From the IMG/VR virus record IMGVR_UViG_3300042691_042864, positions 1 to 20,110 of that record: a DNA stretch of 20,110 nucleotides; one strand, written 5' to 3'. Source of the stretch: a virus. A program made the position numbers and the translations under genes. Under the pieces are notes generated by a model, which was given only the letters and a program-made list of their open reading frames with translations, made no database searches and had not been told where the DNA came from. The number at the start of each line of letters is the position of its first letter. Within the stretch, counting starts at the first letter, position 1. Of this stretch, positions 12,167-18,368 are shown piece after piece.

Positions 12167-12448
12167 TTATTCCATTGTTAGGGCTTGCCATGTATAAGAC
12201 CACTTTTGTTTAGTCTTGTGATTATTAAATTCTTTAGAAATTTCTCCAGCTTCTAAGTATATACCGCCCCAAACACCCCACTCTTTACCTGAAACACCAA
12301 CAGCAAAACACTGTCTAGCAACTGGGCATGATCTACATATAGAGTCTACAAATTCTCTAGTATCTGGATTTTCTTCATATATATCAAAATATACATTAGT
12401 GTCAGACCCAAGACATTCAGCATCATCTTTCCATAAATGCTGCTGCAT
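12167..12448 (-). CDS. WhiB-family iron-sulfur transcription factor
   Basis: A 93-residue WhiB-like protein. The four cluster ligands are C12, C38-x2-C41-x5-C47, and the G-V-W-G-G turn is at 58-62, followed by a short basic C-terminal region. WhiB proteins bind a 4Fe-4S cluster, contact region 4 of the principal sigma factor and change promoter choice, sometimes in response to NO or O2. They are confined to Actinobacteria and their phages, so this gene is the strongest pointer to the host group. In mycobacteriophage TM4 a WhiB homologue represses host whiB2. GAGGAT lies five bases before the ATG. It sits in a run of small proteins typical of host-takeover genes. Confidence 0.92.
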   Translation of the reverse strand: MQQHLWKDDAECLGSDTNVYFDIYEENPDTREFVDSICRSCPVARQCFAVGVSGKEWGVWGGIYLEAGEISKEFNNHKTKQKWSYTWQALTME

Positions 12449-12450
12449 AA

Positions 12451-12660
12451 TTATCCTCTATATTTATTCGGTATGTCCCATCCATTACGAGTTACATTAT
12501 AAATGCGCTGAAGATACCAGACTCCATTTACTCTAACTCCATTAACGGCTGTTCGAGCAGATTCAGATTTCTTTAAATCTCTTACATCCCACCCAATCCA
12601 TGAAAGATTATTATTTTTCTTAACAATTTTTTCCATTGTTTCTAAACTTTTAATTATCAT
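12451..12660 (-). CDS. small hypothetical phage protein
   Basis: Sixty-nine residues with L-S-W-x-G-W-D-V (about 19-26) and a W-D-I-P-N-K-Y end. I cannot name a family, although W-rich small proteins of this kind occur in actinophages. The start at 12660 is set by AGGAGAT directly upstream, which avoids overlap with the SLOG-like gene. Its stop lies two bases before the WhiB start, so the two are likely co-translated. Confidence 0.6.
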   Translation of the reverse strand: MIIKSLETMEKIVKKNNNLSWIGWDVRDLKKSESARTAVNGVRVNGVWYLQRIYNVTRNGWDIPNKYRG

Positions 12661-12667
12661 ATATCTC

Positions 12668-13018
12668 CTAATATCTAAATATTCCAACTTCAATATTTTG
12701 AAGTTCTGCTTTTGCAACTAACTTTGATACTGTTTCTTTTGGATTGCTCATATATGCAACATAGTTCATATATGACATGTTTTCTTCAACCCATGATTGT
12801 GGTACTTTATAGTGTCTTATTTTTTTACCACGAGCCCTCATACCACGCTCAGATAAATTGCAGAACTCTAGAACCATTGAGTTAATCTTTGATGGACCAA
12901 CTGAATAGATATTAAGTTCATAATCATCTTGCTTCATTCCAGACATAGCAACACCCATGGCACGAAGAAAAACGTTATAATCCTGGAACTCTTTAGTTCC
13001 CTGTACCACCACGTTCAT
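12668..13018 (-). CDS. SLOG/YspA-like nucleotide-binding protein
   Basis: A 116-residue protein beginning with a hydrophobic strand V-V-V-Q-G-T-K-E-F-x-D-Y (residues 3-14), close to the G-[ST]-R-x-F-x-D pattern of YspA/SLOG proteins, which bind nucleotides or nucleotide-derived signals in a Rossmann-like fold. A second strand I-Y-S-V-G-P is near residue 40. The C-terminal half is helical and basic. Such proteins occur in phage and defence settings; its ligand is unknown. GTGGGGGT precedes the ATG at 13018, which overlaps the upstream gene by 26 bases. Confidence 0.55.
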   Translation of the reverse strand: MNVVVQGTKEFQDYNVFLRAMGVAMSGMKQDDYELNIYSVGPSKINSMVLEFCNLSERGMRARGKKIRHYKVPQSWVEENMSYMNYVAYMSNPKETVSKLVAKAELQNIEVGIFRY

Positions 13019-13337
13019 TTTTACCCCCACTTAAATTATCCAATATAAAAAGCATTTTGTCAAGTTCTTTTTTAGGCATATTATAAATGTCTACAGGAGC
13101 AGCATCTGAAATATTTGGTTTCCCATCAACAATATTAGATGTATAAAAAACACTGTCAGAAACCCAGTATGCCCTATTATCTATAACAATAATATCTGTA
13201 GTTCTATCATCAATTCTTTTCTTTATTTGAGAAGATCTATTATTATAGACTTGTCTTGAAAAAAATAATTTTAAGGTATTATGCATATCGCTTTGTCTTA
13301 ATATAATATGCTTAAATCTTTTTTTATTTTTTTTCAT
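12993..13337 (-). CDS. hypothetical phage protein
   Basis: A 114-residue basic protein. The first 45 residues are rich in K, R and H; residues about 48-65 form a strand-turn-strand with A-Y-W-V-S-D-S-V-F-Y; the end is a leucine-rich helix with M-P-K-K-E-L-D-K-M-L-F-I-L. No family that I can name. Its ATG lies six bases after TATAAT, and TTGACT lies 17 bases further up, so a leaderless mRNA is expected. It is the first gene of a leftward sub-operon running through SLOG-like, WhiB and following genes. Confidence 0.6.
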   Translation of the reverse strand: MKKNKKRFKHIILRQSDMHNTLKLFFSRQVYNNRSSQIKKRIDDRTTDIIVIDNRAYWVSDSVFYTSNIVDGKPNISDAAPVDIYNMPKKELDKMLFILDNLSGGKNERGGTGN

Positions 13338-13343
13338 AATACC

Positions 13344-13372
13344 ATTATACTATAATAGATACTAAGAGTCAA
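13344..13372 (-). promoter_or_regulatory. leaderless promoter of the 12993-13337 gene
   Basis: TTGACT (13372-13367), 17-base spacer, TATAAT (13349-13344), six bases to ATG 13337. The TGA stop codon of the upstream gene is part of the -35 box. Confidence 0.7.
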
Positions 13373-13770
13373 GAGTTACTAAATCCGCTACCCTGCCAAA
13401 ATTTTTCTGCTTTTTTCTTTTCACGTTCTACAATATTACGTGACCATGTAAAACCAGCATCTCCGCCCCATGCGTCCCACATAATACGACCATTTGATGG
13501 ATTACTGGTATTATAAAAATCTTTTCCTTTTTTATCTACTTCGTGACGTGAAAAAAAAGAATACATACGCTTGACAGTATCCAAACTAAGGCTTTCTCCT
13601 CTTGCAAGTTGTCCTGCACGAGTCCAACCTACTGCTGTTCCAGCACCTCTTGCCTTTCCTTCTTCTTTCCAACGAATAGCACGACGTGCAGCTGATTTCA
13701 TTCCAGATGTTGGGGTATATGTTTCTGCTTTATGAATGTCTGAAGGCTGAACTATTTTACTTCTTGTCAT
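13369..13770 (-). CDS. phage head-cluster domain protein (XkdF-like C-terminal type)
   Basis: About 133 residues. The core reads A-A-R-R-A-x-x-W-K-E-E-G...G-T-A-V-G-W-x-R-A-x-x-L-A-x-G-E...S-x-D-T-V-K-R-M-x-S-F-F-S-R-H-E-V-D-K-K-G, then W-D-A-W-G-G-D-A-G. This domain is familiar from phage and prophage proteins of head/portal gene clusters, where it is often fused to a prohead protease or portal-associated protein. Its biochemical role is unknown to me. Here it is a stand-alone protein. GGAGAG lies upstream of ATG 13770; in-frame starts at 13788 (ATG) and 13797 (TTG) are alternatives. Confidence 0.65.
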   Translation of the reverse strand: MTRSKIVQPSDIHKAETYTPTSGMKSAARRAIRWKEEGKARGAGTAVGWTRAGQLARGESLSLDTVKRMYSFFSRHEVDKKGKDFYNTSNPSNGRIMWDAWGGDAGFTWSRNIVEREKKKAEKFWQGSGFSNS

Positions 13771-13900
13771 TTTTTTTATACTCTCCATATTTTCCAAGTA
13801 CAGCTTTTATTGTTCCATCTTTTCTTAAACGAACAATCATTCCGTTTTTAATTTGAACTGGATTAAACGGATGCTTTGTTTTATATTTTCCAGATGACAT
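13757..13900 (-). CDS. 47-residue basic protein
   Basis: Starts in the stop codon of the preceding gene (TAATG) and overlaps the following one, so it is embedded in a coupled trio. It is lysine-rich with an N-P-V-Q-I-K-N-G-M-I-V-R-L-R-K-D-G-T-I-K-A-V-L-G core (about 13-36), which looks like a small beta-barrel or SH3-like hairpin. No family recognised. The one-base overlap on one side and conserved frame favour a real gene. Confidence 0.55.
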   Translation of the reverse strand: MSSGKYKTKHPFNPVQIKNGMIVRLRKDGTIKAVLGKYGEYKKNDKK

Positions 13901-14622
13901 TACTTTGAAAATCCTTTAAAGTCCAACAATCCACCACTCCAAATACTTTTTGTTGTAGTTTTTTCTGACTTGTATGTTCCTCCACGACGCTTATATTCTT
14001 GTACTACCCAAGAATTTGCAACTGCTGATGGATATACATCAAACTTATCTTTTGCTTCACGAATAATTTGTGCATAAAGACGAGCATTAGATGGTTCTGA
14101 TCCACCACTACGTGGTTTAATCATTTCATCATATTTAGGTTTTGCTGCTTTTTCATACATCATAGAATTATTCATTGATGTTTCCATATCTGCCAACTCT
14201 GGTTCAGTTGGTAGTGGATCTATTGCAACCATAAGGCTCATCATACATGCAGAATAAAGTCTTGTTGCTTCCCAAAATCCACTTTCATCTTGTTCATACA
14301 ATTGAATTAAAACTGCTGGATTTTCTGCTGTTGCTTCAAGAGTATATTCCCCACCTTCAACTCCAAGCATTCCTTCACGCATAACGTGAACTACTTGACC
14401 AATATGAAATTCATCTTCTTCGCCATGCGAAGTCATTGCCCAGTCGCCTTCTTGAAGATTAGGAATTCCTTTTCCTATATTTCCTTCAGACTGGTTGATA
14501 GCATAAATTTGTGCTGCTGCTTGTGCTCTTGTTTCGTGGCAACCCATTACTGTTCCATCGTCCTTGACGGCTGGGTAGCCTGAGCAACCGTTTGAACCCT
14601 TAGAACCTACATGATATGGCAT
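13900..14622 (-). CDS. multi-domain phage protein with head-cluster type modules
   Basis: A 240-residue protein with three parts. Residues 11-45 are a small C-x-G-Y-P-A-V-K-x-D-G-x-V-M-G-C-H-x-T-R-A-x-A-x-x-Q motif, seen at the ends of prohead protease or portal proteins of actinophages. Residues about 53-140 resemble a small beta-rich module (G-D-W-A...I-G-Q-V...N-P-A-V-L-I-Q-L-Y-E) that often follows it. The C-terminal part has D-V-Y-P-S-A-V-A-N-S-W-V-V-Q-E-Y-K-R-R-G-G (about 199-219), another motif common in phage proteins. No catalytic residues are evident. The ATG follows TGC-TATAAT by six bases (leaderless). A scaffold or internal head role is possible. Confidence 0.65.
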   Translation of the reverse strand: MPYHVGSKGSNGCSGYPAVKDDGTVMGCHETRAQAAAQIYAINQSEGNIGKGIPNLQEGDWAMTSHGEEDEFHIGQVVHVMREGMLGVEGGEYTLEATAENPAVLIQLYEQDESGFWEATRLYSACMMSLMVAIDPLPTEPELADMETSMNNSMMYEKAAKPKYDEMIKPRSGGSEPSNARLYAQIIREAKDKFDVYPSAVANSWVVQEYKRRGGTYKSEKTTTKSIWSGGLLDFKGFSK

Positions 14623-14628
14623 AGATCC

Positions 14629-14634
14629 ATTATA
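14629..14634 (-). promoter_or_regulatory. extended -10, leaderless promoter of the 13900-14622 gene
   Basis: TGC-TATAAT on the complementary strand, six bases before the ATG; no clear -35. It starts the trio 14622-13369. Confidence 0.55.
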
Positions 14635-14640
14635 GCAGAG

Positions 14641-14967
14641 TTATTTGGAGGCTATAGATCTTTTAATTTCTTCTATTGCCCACTTGTCTTCTTTAGATAG
14701 GCTAGATAATTCATTTTGATCAAAAGCTTTTTGAGTCAATGTTACCCTTGGGTTGTCCTCCATAAAATCTATATTTAAAAATCCACGCTCCCATAGACCC
14801 ATTATTTCTTCATTAACATGATTCATATATTCATGGTATAACTGGGGATGTACATCTTTTAGTATTGGAGTAAATTGATATAAAAATTCACCAGTTTCTG
14901 AATCTATACCTGCTATAGAAACTGCTCCAGATAATATTAATTTTTCCAACAGCTTATCTTCATCCAT
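14641..14967 (-). CDS. hypothetical phage protein, helical
   Basis: A 108-residue acidic protein. An early strand pair S-I-A-G-I-D-S-E-T-G-E-F-L-Y (17-30) reads like a beta hairpin, and the rest is helical with a basic end. Related small proteins occur in actinophages without a known role. The ATG lies inside the last codons of thioredoxin (8-base overlap), so it is translationally coupled to it. A promoter for the next gene lies right behind its stop. Confidence 0.6.
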   Translation of the reverse strand: MDEDKLLEKLILSGAVSIAGIDSETGEFLYQFTPILKDVHPQLYHEYMNHVNEEIMGLWERGFLNIDFMEDNPRVTLTQKAFDQNELSSLSKEDKWAIEEIKRSIASK

Positions 14968-15214
14968 TTATAAATTCTACCAAACTTTCCCTAGTTTGTC
15001 CACCAACAATTCTATTTTTTTCTACACCCTCATCAAATAATATAAATGTTGGCACAGATTTAATCTCAAAAGTCTTAACTAGTTCACCATTAACGTCAAC
15101 ATCAATTATTTGAAATCCTGCAATAGTTTGTTCTCTATTTAATTCTTCTACAATTGGCTTTGTGCGCTTACATGGTTGACACCAATCAGCAGTAAAATAA
15201 TAAACTGTTTTCAT
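14960..15214 (-). CDS. thioredoxin
   Basis: An 84-residue thioredoxin with the redox pair W11-C12-Q-P-C15 and the cis-proline V54-P55-T56. It is shorter than the usual 105 residues and lacks most of the first helix, as in many phage and archaeal mini-thioredoxins. It would reduce disulfides in the cytoplasm, feed ribonucleotide reductase, or serve as a polymerase processivity factor as in T7; no polymerase or reductase gene is in the window to choose between these. AGGAG precedes the ATG, and it follows the epimerase gene by 7 bases. Confidence 0.9.
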   Translation of the reverse strand: MKTVYYFTADWCQPCKRTKPIVEELNREQTIAGFQIIDVDVNGELVKTFEIKSVPTFILFDEGVEKNRIVGGQTRESLVEFING

Positions 15215-15221
15215 ATTTCTC

Positions 15222-16229
15222 CTAAATATATAACCACTCTGGATTTTTTAAATACCACTCTATAGTCTTTGATAAAGAATTTTCCAAAGACACTGGTTGT
15301 TTCCATCCAGCGTTAAGTAGTTTTGATCCATCCAACCCATATCTAAGATCATGCCCTGGTCTAGATGAATGAAAATCTACAATTTTAAATTTTAACTCTT
15401 TATCTAACATACTAGCAATTAATTCTGCCATATATAAATTAGATAATTCCTTTTCTCCAACAACATGATATTTTGAAGGCAATGACTCTTTACCATAAAT
15501 ATTAAAGTCCATTTTTGAAATATATAACAGAGCATCTGATTGATTTCTTGCATGTAAATAAAATCTTGATCCTATTCTTCCATCAGATGAACCATGTATG
15601 GTTACTTCTTCATTATTTAATACTTTTCTAATTACCATTGGAACAAATTTTTCAGGATCTTGCATTTCTCCTATCATATTCATTGTATTAGTAATTGCAA
15701 TTGGCATTCCATATGTTCTCCAATAAGAATATACTATGCTCTCTTGTGCTGCTTTGCTGGCACTGTATGGATTGCTTGGAAGATATAAGTCTTCCCACTC
15801 TTTATGATCATGTCCTATATCTGCTGGACCATAAACTTCATCTGTAGAAACATGTATAAATTTCTTAACATTGATTTCTTTTGCCCAGTCCAATAAGTTG
15901 CAAATTAAAGAAACGTTATTAATTATAAAAGGTGTAGGTTCAGATATACTTCTATCAACATGACTTTCACTTGCTAAATTAAAAATATAGTCTATTTCTC
16001 CTATTTCTTTTTTTGTAATATCTGAAATAGGATAAGATAAATCACATTTTACTAATTTTATTCTTTTACTAGAATCACTTATTCCATTAATTGCTAAAGA
16101 AATTCTATCCTGTATACCTTTGTGTTTAAAGGTAACTGGACATATAATTTCCCAATCTGTATTAATTAATAAGTGTCTAAGTGTGTGAGATCCAACAAAA
16201 CCAGACGCTCCAGTTAATAAAACTTTCAT
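15222..16229 (-). CDS. NAD-dependent sugar epimerase/4,6-dehydratase (SDR family)
   Basis: A 335-residue extended short-chain dehydrogenase. The NAD site is T-G-A-S-G-F-V-G-S (6-14). The catalytic S-T-D-E-V-Y-G segment (128-134) and Y155-x3-K159 are intact. The T-D-E triad is that of dTDP-glucose 4,6-dehydratase (RmlB-like), so a dehydratase is more likely than a simple epimerase. Sugar-binding R-I-G-S-R-F motifs occur in the C-terminal part. It makes an activated deoxy- or epimerised sugar and so could supply the nearby glycosyltransferases. The ATG overlaps the thermonuclease stop by one base (TAATG). Confidence 0.88.
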   Translation of the reverse strand: MKVLLTGASGFVGSHTLRHLLINTDWEIICPVTFKHKGIQDRISLAINGISDSSKRIKLVKCDLSYPISDITKKEIGEIDYIFNLASESHVDRSISEPTPFIINNVSLICNLLDWAKEINVKKFIHVSTDEVYGPADIGHDHKEWEDLYLPSNPYSASKAAQESIVYSYWRTYGMPIAITNTMNMIGEMQDPEKFVPMVIRKVLNNEEVTIHGSSDGRIGSRFYLHARNQSDALLYISKMDFNIYGKESLPSKYHVVGEKELSNLYMAELIASMLDKELKFKIVDFHSSRPGHDLRYGLDGSKLLNAGWKQPVSLENSLSKTIEWYLKNPEWLYI

Positions 16230-16636
16230 TATTTACCAGATTTTTTTCTTTGTGTTGCTAAAGCTTCGAAATCTTTAATTTTTGTTTCGCCAAGATATCC
16301 CCAAGCATACCCATCATTAATCATTTTATTATTAATTGATTCAGATTCTCCATCAAGGTATACCCAGCCAAGAATACGACCATATTTTTCTGATGAGTCC
16401 ATTTTTTCTGTACGAATAATGATATTTTTTGCAGCCTTAATATGTTTCTTCAAATATTCTTTTGCTTCAAGACCCAAAGCTTTTTCTGTTTTATTGGTAG
16501 TGCGAGACTCTGGAGTATCAATACCAGCTAACCTGACACGTTGCTCAAATAAAACATTGAATCCAAGATCTATAACAACATCCATAGTATCTCCATCAAC
16601 AACATTCTTTACTTCTCTTACATAATATTCGTACAT
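16229..16636 (-). CDS. thermonuclease (SNase-like)
   Basis: A 135-residue staphylococcal-nuclease-fold enzyme. R35, D40, E43 and R87 coincide with the catalytic residues of the S. aureus enzyme even in numbering; V-D-G-D-T at 13-17 and L-A-G-I-D-T-P-E at 36-43 are typical. It cleaves DNA and RNA in a calcium-dependent way. There is no signal peptide, so it acts in the cytoplasm, perhaps degrading host DNA or nucleic acid during takeover. AAGGAG lies just before the ATG. Confidence 0.9.
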   Translation of the reverse strand: MYEYYVREVKNVVDGDTMDVVIDLGFNVLFEQRVRLAGIDTPESRTTNKTEKALGLEAKEYLKKHIKAAKNIIIRTEKMDSSEKYGRILGWVYLDGESESINNKMINDGYAWGYLGETKIKDFEALATQRKKSGK

Positions 16637-16658
16637 TTTTTCTCCTTAAATAATTGTA

Positions 16659-17519
16659 CTATAAAAAATTTGTAAATTCAACATCATTTTTACATCCCTT
16701 ACAGATACCTTCTTTTGGACCTATAACTTTTAAATGTTTTCTCCATGGATCATATTTTTTATTTTGATATGTATTCCATAAAAAATCATCGTCAACATGT
16801 GCCATAATACCATCAGCATGTTCTGGTATATCAGACCTTGTATTACAACATACCATTATATATCCATTATAATCAATATACATATTGTTAAATGGTTGTT
16901 TGCATGGTGCAGTTCTTACATACTCTTCATTAAATTTTGATACAAGATCTGTTCTAGATGTTCCCTCATAAGCAAAATTTCTAGCACGTATATGAACTGT
17001 TATTCCTGGAATGTTTAAATTATATTCAATTCTGTGATTTTCTATATCACTAATAATAGAATATCCAACACCAAGTGATTGAATTTTTTCTAATATTCTT
17101 TTTTTCATTTTTTCATGATTGTATAATTCATTATTTGCTAAATATTGTTGTATAAAAAGTTCATTTAAGCCTGCTTCTTTTAATTCATGTATGTATTCTA
17201 TATTTATAAAATCACCATTAGTATTTGTTCTTAATTTAGCATTTGGCAAAAAATCCCTAGCTTGTTTGATTCTTTTTAAAATAACGTCCCTGTATGACAA
17301 TGGTTCATTGTATCTACTATAAGTTACTTCTTCACTATAATCAATTTCTTTAAGCTGAGAAAGTATTTTAATATATGTTTCCTCAGACATTAGTGTGTTA
17401 TCACTATGTCTGTTAATAAAAGAGTTTGGACAAAACCAGCATTTTCTATTACAATATGAAAAAACTTCTATTTCAATTAATTTTAATTGTTTTTTAAATA
17501 ATTCTTTATTATTTAACAC
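16659..17519 (-). CDS. radical SAM enzyme with SPASM-like C-terminus
   Basis: A 286-residue radical S-adenosylmethionine protein. C23-x3-C27-x2-C30 binds the catalytic 4Fe-4S cluster. The C-terminal region carries further cysteines (A-P-C, V-C-C-N and G-I-C-K-G-C), as in SPASM domains that hold auxiliary clusters. Such enzymes modify peptides, sugars or cofactors. With epimerase and glycosyltransferase genes nearby, a sugar dehydrogenase or dehydratase is possible, but phage radical SAM proteins with SPASM are poorly understood. Start is GTG at 17519, overlapping the preceding stop by one base (TAGTG). Confidence 0.87.
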   Translation of the reverse strand: MLNNKELFKKQLKLIEIEVFSYCNRKCWFCPNSFINRHSDNTLMSEETYIKILSQLKEIDYSEEVTYSRYNEPLSYRDVILKRIKQARDFLPNAKLRTNTNGDFINIEYIHELKEAGLNELFIQQYLANNELYNHEKMKKRILEKIQSLGVGYSIISDIENHRIEYNLNIPGITVHIRARNFAYEGTSRTDLVSKFNEEYVRTAPCKQPFNNMYIDYNGYIMVCCNTRSDIPEHADGIMAHVDDDFLWNTYQNKKYDPWRKHLKVIGPKEGICKGCKNDVEFTNFL

Positions 17520-17770
17520 TATTGCACCTGAAGCTTATTGCGCTCATCAATGATTTCTATCATGAATGACATCATTTTCGCATAGCTTTCAGGGTTATTC
17601 ATTATTTTTTCATAATGATGATTACAAAACATTAAGTCTCCAGTTATTCCATTTACTTTAACATATGCCTGTGCCCCACAACTATCACAGCGATCATTGG
17701 CATTAAGATGCCATTCTTGGTTATTTAAATTTTGTGCGCTTGGGTGATCTTTAATTATTGGACGTGCCAT
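17519..17770 (-). CDS. small zinc-ribbon protein, actinobacterial (DUF7455-like) type
   Basis: Eighty-three residues. D-R-C28-D-x-C31-G-A-Q-A-Y-V and F-C49-N-H-H52 form a zinc site of the type C-x2-C...C-x2-H seen in small proteins of Actinobacteria and actinophages (I recall this as DUF7455). Function unknown. The ATG at 17770 lies six bases after TATAAT, so the upstream in-frame ATG (17785), which overlaps the -10 box, is not the start. The C-terminal 35 residues are helical and coupled to the radical SAM gene. Confidence 0.75.
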   Translation of the reverse strand: MARPIIKDHPSAQNLNNQEWHLNANDRCDSCGAQAYVKVNGITGDLMFCNHHYEKIMNNPESYAKMMSFMIEIIDERNKLQVQ

Positions 17771-17776
17771 AGTATT

Positions 17777-17782
17777 ATTATA
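17777..17782 (-). promoter_or_regulatory. leaderless promoter of the 17519-17770 gene
   Basis: TATAAT six bases before the ATG on the complementary strand. -35 not clear. The region between it and the FmdB-like stop is only 10 bases. Confidence 0.55.
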
Positions 17783-17792
17783 CATCTACTTT

Positions 17793-17960
17793 CTACTTAT
17801 CAGTTGAATAAAACCCAGAACCTTTGAACTGTATACCAAAAGAATTCCATACTCTTTGCATTATGTTGCCACAACACGATGGCTCTCTGTCTTCTCCAAA
17901 ACCACGCTCAAACTCCACTTGAGATGAACAAATAGTACACTTATAGTCATATTTAGGCAT
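17793..17960 (-). CDS. FmdB-family zinc ribbon protein
   Basis: Fifty-five residues. M-P-K-Y-D-Y-K-C8-T-I-C11 and C29-C30-G form the zinc ribbon, and the protein ends in F-K-G-S-G-F-Y-S-T-D, the hallmark end of FmdB/CxxC_CxxC_SSSS proteins. They are small putative regulators with unclear function. A perfect leaderless promoter precedes the ATG. It is the only gene between two promoters and may be transcribed on into the radical SAM group. Confidence 0.85.
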   Translation of the reverse strand: MPKYDYKCTICSSQVEFERGFGEDREPSCCGNIMQRVWNSFGIQFKGSGFYSTDK

Positions 17961-17966
17961 ATATAA

Positions 17967-17995
17967 ATTATATCCTATGCGCTTTGCATTGTCAA
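17967..17995 (-). promoter_or_regulatory. consensus leaderless promoter of the FmdB-like gene
   Basis: TTGACA (17995-17990), 17-base spacer, TATAAT (17972-17967), six bases to ATG 17960. The -35 and spacer are the last codons and stop of the HNH gene. The spacer holds ATGC-AAAGC-GCAT, a possible operator. Confidence 0.75.
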
Positions 17996-18250
17996 TCTAT
18001 CATGTGTTCTAATTCTATGGCAATTAGCACATACAATTTCACATTTTTGAATTTCTTTCATTATTGCCTTCCATGAAAATCCGTCATGAATCATTCTAGA
18101 AACATTATACTTTTTATCTCTAATATGATCAAAATCAAGCACTATATGATTATTTTCTCCGCAGTCCACACATCCACTTGCCTGCTTTATTTCAGCAAGT
18201 CTTTTTTTATACTGCTGCTTTGTTTTATGTGCTAGTTCTTTTTCAGTCAT
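17975..18250 (-). CDS. HNH endonuclease
   Basis: A 91-residue HNH protein. C27-x2-C30 and C74-x2-C77 form the zinc knuckles, D41-H42 and H78 the catalytic histidine region, and S-W-x-x-I-x-x-E-I-x-K-C precedes the second knuckle. Free-standing phage HNH enzymes act as homing endonucleases or as packaging/recombination nicking enzymes. No intron or interrupted gene is visible beside it. The ATG lies nine bases after TGA-TATAAT (18260-18265), giving a leader of at most a few bases. It lies directly downstream of the candidate small RNA. Confidence 0.88.
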   Translation of the reverse strand: MTEKELAHKTKQQYKKRLAEIKQASGCVDCGENNHIVLDFDHIRDKKYNVSRMIHDGFSWKAIMKEIQKCEIVCANCHRIRTHDRLTMQSA

Positions 18251-18259
18251 AGCACTTTT

Positions 18260-18265
18260 ATTATA
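18260..18265 (-). promoter_or_regulatory. extended -10 promoter of the HNH gene
   Basis: TGA-TATAAT on the complementary strand, nine bases before the ATG. It overlaps the T-rich tail of the small RNA candidate. Confidence 0.5.
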
Positions 18266-18279
18266 TCAAAATATAAAAG

Positions 18280-18356
18280 CCCTACACGAGAGTCGAAGCA
18301 CGAATGCCACGGAATATAAAGTAGGTAACTAATCCACCCTAAGTTCTCGTGTAGGG
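18280..18356 (-). ncRNA. candidate small structured RNA closed by a 12-bp terminal stem
   Basis: CCCTACACGAGA (18356-18345, complement) pairs perfectly with TCTCGTGTAGGG (18291-18280, complement), joining the two ends of a 77-base RNA; three more pairs can add beyond a bulge. A TATAAT box (18368-18363) directly follows the Hsp20 stop and lies exactly six bases before the 5' base of the stem, so the transcript should start at the stem. The 3' side runs into CTTTTATATTTT, a plausible terminator tail. Inside is a TAGG/CCTA mini-stem and a T-rich bulge. It is not a tRNA: no T-loop or anticodon arm fits. Long-loop terminator of Hsp20 is the alternative. Confidence 0.5.
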
Positions 18357-18362
18357 ACTTCT

Positions 18363-18368
18363 ATTATA
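18363..18368 (-). promoter_or_regulatory. -10 box of the small RNA candidate
   Basis: Perfect TATAAT immediately after the Hsp20 stop codon, six bases before the RNA stem. No convincing -35 is visible in the Hsp20 tail. Confidence 0.5.

Noticed and set aside
18280-18356. tRNA or tmRNA for the 77-base hairpin segment
   Set aside because: A 12-bp end stem is too long and no T-loop, D-arm or anticodon arm can be drawn; too short for tmRNA.
17975-18360. Group I/II intron or IS element around the HNH gene
   Set aside because: No split gene, no intron core motifs, no transposase and no terminal inverted repeats or target duplications.
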